From Acetobacter orleanensis (GTDB lineage: Bacteria; Pseudomonadota; Alphaproteobacteria; Acetobacterales; Acetobacteraceae), in assembly GCF_001581005.1 (NCBI RefSeq), contig NZ_LHZV01000067.1, forward strand, positions 296,674-360,673: a DNA stretch of 64,000 nucleotides. Direction: 5' to 3'. Of this stretch, positions 37,779 to 45,490 are shown piece after piece. The notes under the pieces are model-generated. The model saw nothing but the letters and a program-made list of their open reading frames with translations, did no database searches and was not told the DNA's origin. The position numbers and the translations under genes are program-made. Every line of letters begins with the position of its first letter. The stretch's first letter is position 1.

Positions 37779-39224
37779 TCACATGATCTGGATATGGCTT
37801 TTAAAACCCAGAAGGGCGGCATTACGCAGGTTGGACTGGGCATTGGGGTGAATATAATATTCAAACAGAGGGGTAAAAATAACGCCCCGCATGACATGTA
37901 TGGCGTAGTTCGCTTCCATAACAATCGTATTGTGCTGCACGCCAGTCGCATGATTAGGCAGGCCTCTTCTCGCGCCGCGATCAATCATGTTCTGTTCCGT
38001 CAGGCTCACACCATCAGCGATTTTTGTGTAAGTGATGGCAAAGCCCAACGTGTCATAGGGACGCGTGCGAAAATAACCCCGATTGAGCAGTGCCCCATAC
38101 ACAAGATAATGACGCAATGACGTACGCGGGTCGTTATAAATCGCACCGGCCAGCGCGGTCAGGCCAGACTCTTTGTCGTGATAATGCAGCAGACGCTGGT
38201 CGAACATGGCCCATGTGGACCACGACGCACCATGCTGCTTCTGTTTGTGACCCGTCAGTCCGTAAGACTCATCATTAACGTCAAAGTAATTGTCACTTTG
38301 CTGCGTGCTGAACAGTTGCGCACCGAATTTGTAATGGCCCGGCAAAGTGTTATGACGGAAAACAGGTTCCCACGCGGTTTCGATCGGTGCGGTATAGCCA
38401 ATGATGTTCGCGCCATTGAACTTGAACCCGGTCCGGTGCTGGTACACCTGATAAATCCCGTTTTCAATCGGATACAGACCTGTCTGCACATAGATGGACC
38501 GCGCGGGACGACCACGCACGCGGAACCCCCATGTCGATGCCGGATAACCGGCAGCAAAATTTGTGTCCGTTATCCCCTTGGGCCGACCGCAGAAACTTCC
38601 ATTCTGGAAGTTGCAAAACAGCGGACTGGCGGCAAAGTCCGATATTTCGGCCATGCGACCTGCCGCAATCGCCAGCCGCCCGCCTAAAAGCGTTTCCTCC
38701 CCATAGGCATAGACAAGATGGACCACCACGTTACCACCACCGCCATAATCTTCCGATGCATGGTTCAGCCAGTCCCCGAACATGCGGTTGGCGGTCGTGC
38801 CATAACGGCCGACAGTCACCATATGCGTGGCAAAGCCGCGCCACCCCACCAGCTTGTCCCAGTCCACGTCAAGCTGCACGGCATACTGTCCCGCATTGCT
38901 CGCGCCCTGTTTGTAATTGCTGAATCCCGGTGTTGTCCCGCGCGTGGGTGGCGTTATGGCACCCGCAAATTCGTTGGTATTGTCCAGCAGGAAATTTATG
39001 CCTCGGCGGCGCAACCATTTTGAGACAGGATTGGGTGCCACCGCTTCCGGTTGCGAAAACGGCGGCACCCACGTCTTGTATGCATCATGACTGGGCAACG
39101 GGCGCGACACCAGCAGGCTGGGAGCCGATCCGATATCCCGGTCCATGACCTGTGCGCTGGCGGGTGCGCCCCAAAACAGCACACCGCCCAGCGCAAGAGA
39201 GAGCATAGACGGGGCTGTCCGCAT
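37779..39224 (-). CDS. Carbohydrate porin, OprB family
   Basis: 481 residues from the ATG at 39224; a GTG at 39287 would add 21 residues before the signal peptide. The signal ends near PASA-Q. The mature protein has the OprB layout of many amphipathic strands, with WLRRRGINFLLDNTNEFAGA at its start and RPARSIYVQTGLYPIENGIYQVYQHRTGFKFNG-like central strands (given as a region). Such porins let sugars cross the outer membrane, which fits acetic acid bacteria that oxidise sugars in the periplasm. Convergent with ccmI, and an AT-rich gap of about 160 bases separates it from the symporter gene upstream. Confidence 0.88.
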   Translation of the reverse strand: MRTAPSMLSLALGGVLFWGAPASAQVMDRDIGSAPSLLVSRPLPSHDAYKTWVPPFSQPEAVAPNPVSKWLRRRGINFLLDNTNEFAGAITPPTRGTTPGFSNYKQGASNAGQYAVQLDVDWDKLVGWRGFATHMVTVGRYGTTANRMFGDWLNHASEDYGGGGNVVVHLVYAYGEETLLGGRLAIAAGRMAEISDFAASPLFCNFQNGSFCGRPKGITDTNFAAGYPASTWGFRVRGRPARSIYVQTGLYPIENGIYQVYQHRTGFKFNGANIIGYTAPIETAWEPVFRHNTLPGHYKFGAQLFSTQQSDNYFDVNDESYGLTGHKQKQHGASWSTWAMFDQRLLHYHDKESGLTALAGAIYNDPRTSLRHYLVYGALLNRGYFRTRPYDTLGFAITYTKIADGVSLTEQNMIDRGARRGLPNHATGVQHNTIVMEANYAIHVMRGVIFTPLFEYYIHPNAQSNLRNAALLGFKSHIQIM

Positions 39225-39386
39225 GATTGCGTCGGCACTTGACGGCTTAGCTCTCGTCAAATCGCCAACAAGAAAAGCCTGATCCACATAATGTCTTTCT
39301 TATTTTTTTTAAAAAGACATAAAAATATAATCACCTGCCAACTAAATTATTCGTGTGTCTATTTTTAATTAAACTGACTGTACCTT

Positions 39387-40643
39387 CTACAGCCGATCCT
39401 CTGTCGGCCCATCAGACAGCACCCCTTCCCACTTGGCGGAAATCGCAGCGGCATAGCCATTGCCCAGCACGTTGGTGGCCGTGCGGGCCATGTCGAGGAA
39501 GTGATCAATGCCGAGGATCAATGTAATGCCGGCTTCCGGCAGGCCAAACTGCGGCAGCACGGCAACGAGTGTGACAATGGAAGCGCGGGGCACACCGGCA
39601 ATACCCTTGCTGCTCAGCATCATGACCAGCACCATAGTGAGCTGCTGCATGGCGGACAGATGGATGTCATACACCTGTGCGATAAACAGCGCGCCAAAAC
39701 TCTGGAACAGAATGGAACCATCCAGATTGAAGCTGTAACCCAGCGGCAGCACAAAACCGCTGATCCGTACCGGCACCCCGAAAGCTTCCAGCTTTTCCAA
39801 AAGCAACGGATAGACGGACTCACTGCTGGCGGTTGCATAGCCAAGAATAAGTGGCTGCACGAGTTCACGGATCAGGTCTTTAATCCGCGGGCCAAGCACT
39901 AGAAAAGCGAGCGTTGTCAGCACAACCCATAGCAGGAGAATGGTGGTGTAGAATTCAACCAGAAAACGGCTGTACTGGATAAGCATCCCGCCGCCACTAT
40001 GGGCAATACTGCCCATAACAGAGCCAAAAACGGCCATGGGCGCAAGCAGCATGACCATATCGGTCATACGCAGCATGATGTGGCCGAGTTCCTCCGTCCA
40101 GCCCAGCATGGTCTTTCCGGTCTTGCCTGCCGCGGGAAGGGCTAGACCGAACAGTACGGAAAATACGACAATCTGGAGGATGTCATTCCGGGCCATGGAA
40201 TCCAGAATGCTGGTTGGCACAATATGCAGTAGGAAGTCCACCGGCTGAAACGGGTGTTTCAGATTAGCCATATCCGCCACCGCAGGCGGTTCAAACCCAG
40301 ACCCCGGCTGAAAAACATTCCCTGCTAACAGCCCGATAAGCAGAGAGACAAAGGACATGCAGATAAACCACAGCAGGATTTTACCACCAACGCGGAACAC
40401 CTGACTGTCGCCCCCCAGCTTGCCAATCCCGCTGACAAGCGTGGCAAACACCAGCGGCGCGATCACCATCTTGATCAACCGCAGGAAAATACCCGTCATC
40501 AGGGTTGCGGCCTGCTCGGCAAAATGAATAACGGCAGGCGAGAGCGTATGAATAAAAAGTCCGCTCAGGACGCCCAGAACAAGGGCAATCAAAATAGCAT
40601 AAGTCCGCCGTCTGGTGTTGACCGGCTGCGTCCCAATAGCCAT
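39387..40643 (-). CDS. Dicarboxylate/glutamate:cation symporter (DAACS family)
   Basis: 418 residues from the ATG at 40643; a GTG directly before it is an alternative. Family hallmarks: [18 protein letters not shown], the serine-rich ATASSESVYPLLLEK loop, [16 protein letters not shown] and SSKGIAGVPRASIVTL. The serine motif and SIV-type later motif look more like GltP/glutamate-aspartate carriers than DctA, but the substrate cannot be fixed by reading. A DctA-like paralogue is at 11416-12705. Flanked on both sides by AT-rich non-coding DNA. Confidence 0.9.
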   Translation of the reverse strand: MAIGTQPVNTRRRTYAILIALVLGVLSGLFIHTLSPAVIHFAEQAATLMTGIFLRLIKMVIAPLVFATLVSGIGKLGGDSQVFRVGGKILLWFICMSFVSLLIGLLAGNVFQPGSGFEPPAVADMANLKHPFQPVDFLLHIVPTSILDSMARNDILQIVVFSVLFGLALPAAGKTGKTMLGWTEELGHIMLRMTDMVMLLAPMAVFGSVMGSIAHSGGGMLIQYSRFLVEFYTTILLLWVVLTTLAFLVLGPRIKDLIRELVQPLILGYATASSESVYPLLLEKLEAFGVPVRISGFVLPLGYSFNLDGSILFQSFGALFIAQVYDIHLSAMQQLTMVLVMMLSSKGIAGVPRASIVTLVAVLPQFGLPEAGITLILGIDHFLDMARTATNVLGNGYAAAISAKWEGVLSDGPTEDRL

Positions 40644-40646
40644 CAC

Positions 40647-40965
40647 GTTGTTCCCTATTCTGGTTTTTTGCCACTATTTTGCCGGGTTCTACGCTACCGG
40701 CTAGAATATTTGAAGACCAGACCGGACCTATCTCATGAATTCTTTCTGCCAAAACAGACTCCGTAAAATAGTTAAATAATCGCAACAATAACAAAACGAT
40801 ATAACTTCGCAACGAAATAAAATTTCCAAATCAACCGCAGAAAACTCACAGTCTTTCAATAATCTCTTATATTATTTTTAAAAATATCGCCACCTGTTCT
40901 TGATTTTCAGCGGGTTTGCTGGCTCCCTCGTGCCAGAGTTCAATAAAGAGGTGTTTTTTAAGGTT
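40647..40965. other. AT-rich divergent intergenic region (about 320 bases)
   Basis: Lies between the symporter (minus) and the outer-membrane protein gene (plus) and is clearly more AT-rich than the coding DNA around it. It contains a perfect AT palindrome TATTTTTAAAAATA (40873-40886) and GCCGG/CCGGC (near 40680-40702). It should carry both promoters. No gene or RNA seen. Confidence 0.6.
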
Positions 40966-41943
40966 ATGGTCAGACCGTCACTGCATCGTTGTTGCCACTT
41001 TTTTTACGCAGTGCTGGCCGGATCATCCCTAGCAAATCTCTCCGGTCATGCGGCACAGGCGGACCAGTGGTACACAGGCTCTCTGGTTTCTCCGTCTGGC
41101 GCAAAAAACCATGCGGGCGATATGGGGATAGAACCTTACTACTCGTACAGCCAGCCGGTCGGTTCCTTTGCGTCCAACGGGTCCAGCCATCCCCTTCACC
41201 CCCGGCAACAGAGCTTTAGTAATTCCACCTTGTGGAAATACGGCATTACGGATGACCTCAGCGTTCAGGCCCATACGGTGGTCGGCTACGGCTGGAAACA
41301 TGCAGCAGGACATGCCCACGGCCCGCAGTTTGGTGATTTCCCGGTGGATCTCATCTGGCGGTTTCTCCACCCCAACCCGAAACGCTTTATCCCGGACCTC
41401 AACCTGTTTGCCGGTGTTGTCATGCCAACGGGGGCTTATTCCCACCTGCGCTCCGCGCAGGATGGCAACGGCACAGGCGCCTATGTTTTCCGCTTTGCCA
41501 TTACCAGCCAGTCCACTTACACATTGCCGGGTAACCATGCCCTGCGCCTACGCGTGTGGAACTGGTGGCGGCGCGCTTTAACAAGTGCGCGCCTGCGGGA
41601 TGTCACGACCTACGGCACCGCAGCAGGCTTCCGGGGCACTGGGCGTCCGGGCATGAGCGGCCAGACCGGCTTTTCTCTGGAATACGGCATTAACCAACGC
41701 TGGGTTCTGGCTATGGATCTGGCGCGGGATTGGGGAAATGGGTCTCACCTCAAGGGGTGGAACGCTGCGGGGGCGCGGATCAACAAAATCAGCGCTGCCT
41801 CAACAGACTGGCAGATTGCACCGGCAGTTGAATATAACTGGAACCCACGCTGGGGTGTGATTGTCGGCGCCGCCGTCTATTACGCGGGGCATGATACGGG
41901 CATTAAAATCGCCCCGCAGTTTGCTGTGAACACCGTGTTCTGA
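40966..41943 (+). CDS. Outer-membrane barrel protein, MetA-pathway/transporter-like
   Basis: 325 residues from the ATG at 40966, chosen for the TTAAGG just upstream and the signal peptide that follows (cleavage near GHAAQA-D). The mature protein is a run of amphipathic strands with Trp/Tyr-rich turns: GIEPYYSYSQPVGSF, LSVQAHTVVGYGWKH, LNLFAGVVMPTGAYSH, FSLEYGINQRWVLAMDL, WGVIVGAAVYYAG, ending in a terminal Phe. It resembles Phenol_MetA_deg-type outer-membrane proteins, often annotated as transporters; substrate unknown. Confidence 0.7.
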   Translation: MVRPSLHRCCHFFYAVLAGSSLANLSGHAAQADQWYTGSLVSPSGAKNHAGDMGIEPYYSYSQPVGSFASNGSSHPLHPRQQSFSNSTLWKYGITDDLSVQAHTVVGYGWKHAAGHAHGPQFGDFPVDLIWRFLHPNPKRFIPDLNLFAGVVMPTGAYSHLRSAQDGNGTGAYVFRFAITSQSTYTLPGNHALRLRVWNWWRRALTSARLRDVTTYGTAAGFRGTGRPGMSGQTGFSLEYGINQRWVLAMDLARDWGNGSHLKGWNAAGARINKISAASTDWQIAPAVEYNWNPRWGVIVGAAVYYAGHDTGIKIAPQFAVNTVF

Positions 41944-42471
41944 TCAGCTATTCCCGGCTTCCTGCAACGGAGTCCGTGCCCAGATATCTTCCCGCGCGCG
42001 GCGCTGGGGTGGACGGGGCTGGCAGGAAATAAAATAAAGCCCCACCACAAAAACAAGGTTGGACAGCGCGTTAAACCACATTGGCAACCGATACGGTGCC
42101 GGTGCTCCATACGCCTGAAACAGCACATAAGCTGTAAACGGAATGGAGACCAACCGCACCCCCACCAGCATATAACGCAACGGGTTTGGCTTGCCGGGCT
42201 GCACCAGCACCCGCATGCGGTTGAGGCCGATAAAAAATGTCACGCACAGGCCCCAGACCAGCACGTTGAACATCATATTGGAAATATCTTCCATGCCGCC
42301 AATGACAAACACGGCGATAATGGAGACAGCGGAAAACAGCAGAGAGCCAAGCTGGCAGCTCATACCAACTTCAAGCGCAGGCATGCGCTCGGGCAACCTG
42401 TCCGCCAGAGGCTGACAGAGTTCATCCAGCAGCCAGCTATCAACACGCGTGATGCGCTCACCAAGGTTCAT
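41944..42471 (-). CDS. Four-helix membrane protein of unknown function
   Basis: 175 residues with an N-terminal cytoplasmic region (LPERMPALEVGM) and four membrane segments (about 40-60, 65-83, 103-121 and 132-150), then a basic C-terminal tail with CQPRPPQRRAREDIW. No family is recognised. It meets the preceding convergent gene without a gap (stop to stop at 41943/41944). Confidence 0.65.
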   Translation of the reverse strand: MNLGERITRVDSWLLDELCQPLADRLPERMPALEVGMSCQLGSLLFSAVSIIAVFVIGGMEDISNMMFNVLVWGLCVTFFIGLNRMRVLVQPGKPNPLRYMLVGVRLVSIPFTAYVLFQAYGAPAPYRLPMWFNALSNLVFVVGLYFISCQPRPPQRRAREDIWARTPLQEAGNS

Positions 42472-42546
42472 GGCAGCATCCTAACGGATTGTCAGGCGGG
42501 ATGCACCTTTCAATCCTGCAAGCTTGCCATCCGGATAACAAAATCA

Positions 42547-42574
42547 CGCCCGGCCCATCGCTGAGGGCCGGGCG
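42547..42574 (-). terminator. Strong terminator after the YidB-like gene
   Basis: Perfect ten-pair stem CGCCCGGCCC/GGGCCGGGCG (42547-42556 with 42565-42574), followed on the minus strand by TGATTTTG. It stops transcription before the four-helix membrane protein gene. Confidence 0.85.
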
Positions 42575-42586
42575 CGAGCGGTATTC

Positions 42587-42958
42587 TCAGGCTTCTTTTG
42601 CGGGCTCTGTGGTGGGTAGGGTGCCGTCCGGTGTTTTTTTGTCCACAGCCTGCGGCAGGAAATGAGCCAGCGTGGTCAGCACGGCATCAGCCGGGAGGCC
42701 GGTGCGCTGCACCAGATCATGCACCGTGCCGCTACCCAGAATATCGCGGATTTCATCAGCCGTTGCGGGCACGTTGCTGCCCTGACCAATCCATGAGCGG
42801 ACCTTGTCACCCAGACCGGCCTGATCAGCCTGCGCCAGAATGTTCTGAAGCGTTTCAGGCTGGAGCAGTTTCTGAAGCTGCTGCTGCATCTCGCCCTGAA
42901 GGTTGACACCCAGCGCGCCTTCTACTTTGCCAACGAGATTCTGAATGAAATCGGACAT
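42587..42958 (-). CDS. YidB-like protein (DUF937 type)
   Basis: 123 residues from the ATG at 42958, chosen because AGAGAGG precedes it. Helical, Gln/Leu-rich: FIQNLVGKVEGALGV, QQQLQKLLQPETLQNIL, then GLPADAVLTTLAHFLPQAVDKKTPDGTLP, which is the typical YidB end. The family is small, cytoplasmic and of unknown function. Followed by a strong terminator. The 253-base gap to the FUSC gene on its other side shows only weak dyads. Confidence 0.82.
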   Translation of the reverse strand: MSDFIQNLVGKVEGALGVNLQGEMQQQLQKLLQPETLQNILAQADQAGLGDKVRSWIGQGSNVPATADEIRDILGSGTVHDLVQRTGLPADAVLTTLAHFLPQAVDKKTPDGTLPTTEPAKEA

Positions 42959-43211
42959 GTAAAGCCTCTCTGCTCTTCCACTAAGCCTGTGTGCAAATCT
43001 GTTGCTGTGCCAGACCCGCATTTATCATTATGATTATGGACCAGATAACAATCATGTGCGAGATTTATAATTGCCTTTCTTATCGTCCGGGTACCCTGCT
43101 GAGAGGGGCTGATAGCTGATATGCGTCTGAGCCTACGAGGAAAGTTCAGGGAATCGGGCTAGTTTGAAAGACTGAAACGCTTCAAACAGCCGCAGCCAAA
43201 AAAGTAGCACC

Positions 43212-45395
43212 GTGCCCAGTCTCCCCCTCTTCCTTCTCGACCGCATCGGGCCTCTGCGCCATCTGCGTCCGCTGCGCCGCCCCGGCGAGCAGCAGAGCGG
43301 CCGCCTCCGGTGGCTGTTTGCGCCATCGCTGCCAGCGGTCGGCTTTGCCGTGCGCACCACCGCAGCTGCCCTGATTGCGCTGGTTATCGCGTTGTGGATG
43401 GAACTGGATGACCCGCAATGGGCCTCCATGACTGTCTGGATTGTGGCGCAGGGCTCACGCGGGGAGAGTATTTCCAAAGCCAAATGGCGACTGGTGGGTA
43501 CGGCCATTGGCGTGGTGATGTCCATTACGCTGATTTCCGCCTTTATCCAGCAGGCGTGGCTCTTCTTCCCGGCTCTGGGTATCTGGGTCGGGTTGTGCTG
43601 TACGCTCGCCACACTTGTCCGCAATTTTCGGTCTTACGCGCTGGTTCTGGCGGGTTATACCTGCGCCATTATTGCCATTGGGGCCATTCCCAACCCCGCC
43701 AACGTGTTCATGACCGCCATGTCCCGCGCGACTTATATCGTACTGGGCATTACGTGTGAGAGCGTTCTGGCAGGCCTGTTTGCGCATAATCTGGCGGATA
43801 TCGCCCGCCGTAATATCCGTGACAAACTGCGCACCGCGCTGGGGAATGTCTCTGCTTCCGTCTCCAGCCTGCTTTCGGGCGATGAGGAAGCGCTCGTCCG
43901 TTCCCGCGCCATGTTTGGCCCCATCTTGTCCATTAATGACCAGATTGAATTCTCTGAAGTGGAAATGGGGCCGCACGGGCATGAGGGCGACCACGCCCGC
44001 GCGGCACTGGCCGCTGTTTCCGTCCTGCTCTCCCGCGGACTGGGCATGGCCGTGCGGCTGCAATATGTGGATACGGACCAGCCGGTTTTCCGAGCGACGG
44101 CTGCGAGGGTAAGCACCTTCCTGACCAGTCTACCACCTCAGCTTGAAAATGATGATACCGTCCAGAATCTTCTGGAAGACCTCCGTCTGCTGCGCGCGGA
44201 ATGCCGCCAGCAGATTGTCGATGCGCTGACGACCGAGATCAGCATGCAGCAGGCCCGGGTGCAGGATAATCCGGAAATTCAGGCTCTTCTGGATGGCCGT
44301 ATTCTACACAACGCGCTGGATGAGTTGCTGGGAGAACTGGAGCAGGCCATTCGGGAATATGATGCTAGCCAGCATTTTATTCGCGGAGACCACTTTCACT
44401 TCCGTCTGCAATCGCATGTGGACAAACGGGAAGCCTTTTATAACGGACTACGCGCGACAGTCGCCATCACGGCCGCCGGGCTGGTGTGGGAAGTCACCGC
44501 ATGGCCCGCGGGCCTCGGTTTTATTACTTTTGTGGCCATTGTCTGCGGCTTGTTCGCCACGCGGGAAAACCCGGTGCTGGCCACAACGCAGTTCATGGTG
44601 GGGAGCTTGTGGGCTGCTCTTGTCGCATTCTTTCTTGTGTTTGTGGTCCTGCCCACACAGGAAAATTATGAAATGCTGGTCGCGTCCCTTACTCTGCCCA
44701 TGATTGCGGGTGGGTTGGCCAGCCGGAACGCCGGAACCGCGCTGCACGCCGCAGCCTATACGCTGCTGCTGCCAAACTTTGTGCATCCCTTCAATCAGGG
44801 GCGCGAGAACGAAATTGCGTGGTTCAACACGACGGCCGCCGTTGTGCTTGGCGTGGGGTTTGCCGTTATCATGTTCCGGGCTGTTATGCCCTTTAACAGC
44901 GCGGCGGAACGCTGGCGCATGCGGCGTACCCTGCTGCGTGACCTCCGCACACTGGCGTCGGCTAATCCCATTCCGCTTAACCAGAACTGGATTGGCCGGA
45001 ATATTGACCGCTTCGCGCGGCTGATCCGCCATGCCGGGCCTACGCCCTCCCCCACCATTGAAGGCTGCCTACAGGGCACGCTGGCGGCCATGACCATTGG
45101 CCTCAATATCATCCGCCTGCGCAATCTGCTGCAACGCGACCAGATCCCGCCTTCGGCCCGCAGGCCGATTGAAGTGGTGATGCAGCGCATGAGCCGCTTT
45201 ACCGGCAAATATGGTCGCACCGCCCAGAGCGCGCGTATTGCCACGAGAGCCCTGCGCCGTATTGAGGCGATGGAAGCCAATATCAGCACCCGCATTGAGC
45301 TGACCCGCGCGATTGCCTACCTGATTGTGGTCTCGCACGAACTGGACGCCAACGCGGTATTCCTTGATGCCTCCAAACCCTACAAGGCTGTTTAA
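43212..45395 (+). CDS. FUSC family membrane protein (AaeB-like exporter), first copy
   Basis: 727 residues from a GTG start without a strong Shine-Dalgarno. Two membrane clusters (about 40-180 and 415-560) are separated by a soluble helical region, and each cluster carries the family signature (MELDDPQWASMTVWIV, SKAKWRLVGTAIGVV). FUSC proteins such as AaeB export aromatic carboxylic acids and p-hydroxybenzoate. The next gene is a full-length paralogue in the same orientation. No MFP or outer-membrane partner is adjacent, so it may act alone. Confidence 0.88.
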   Translation: MPSLPLFLLDRIGPLRHLRPLRRPGEQQSGRLRWLFAPSLPAVGFAVRTTAAALIALVIALWMELDDPQWASMTVWIVAQGSRGESISKAKWRLVGTAIGVVMSITLISAFIQQAWLFFPALGIWVGLCCTLATLVRNFRSYALVLAGYTCAIIAIGAIPNPANVFMTAMSRATYIVLGITCESVLAGLFAHNLADIARRNIRDKLRTALGNVSASVSSLLSGDEEALVRSRAMFGPILSINDQIEFSEVEMGPHGHEGDHARAALAAVSVLLSRGLGMAVRLQYVDTDQPVFRATAARVSTFLTSLPPQLENDDTVQNLLEDLRLLRAECRQQIVDALTTEISMQQARVQDNPEIQALLDGRILHNALDELLGELEQAIREYDASQHFIRGDHFHFRLQSHVDKREAFYNGLRATVAITAAGLVWEVTAWPAGLGFITFVAIVCGLFATRENPVLATTQFMVGSLWAALVAFFLVFVVLPTQENYEMLVASLTLPMIAGGLASRNAGTALHAAAYTLLLPNFVHPFNQGRENEIAWFNTTAAVVLGVGFAVIMFRAVMPFNSAAERWRMRRTLLRDLRTLASANPIPLNQNWIGRNIDRFARLIRHAGPTPSPTIEGCLQGTLAAMTIGLNIIRLRNLLQRDQIPPSARRPIEVVMQRMSRFTGKYGRTAQSARIATRALRRIEAMEANISTRIELTRAIAYLIVVSHELDANAVFLDASKPYKAV

Positions 45396-45436
45396 GAGCC
45401 GCTTAACCCGCTCTTCTGAAAAACTATTTTAATATG

Positions 45437-45478
45437 CTCCAGACCCTCCGCTTCGTGTTATAACACGAGGTCTGGAGG
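45437..45478 (+). promoter_or_regulatory. Inverted repeat covering the RBS of the second FUSC gene
   Basis: An outer nine-pair stem CTCCAGACC/GGTCTGGAG (45437-45445 with 45469-45477) encloses the 16-base palindrome TCGTGTTATAACACGA (45453-45468). The 3' arm contains the Shine-Dalgarno GGAGG (45474-45478), 12 bases before the GTG start. On RNA the ribosome site would be paired; on DNA the palindrome could be a regulator operator. Confidence 0.6.
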
Positions 45479-45490
45479 AATAGCTGGCCC

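Noticed and set aside
42959..43211. A GAGGAAAGTTCAGGG stretch resembling part of RNase P RNA
   Set aside because: The rest of the conserved RNase P core is absent and the gap is too short for the full RNA.
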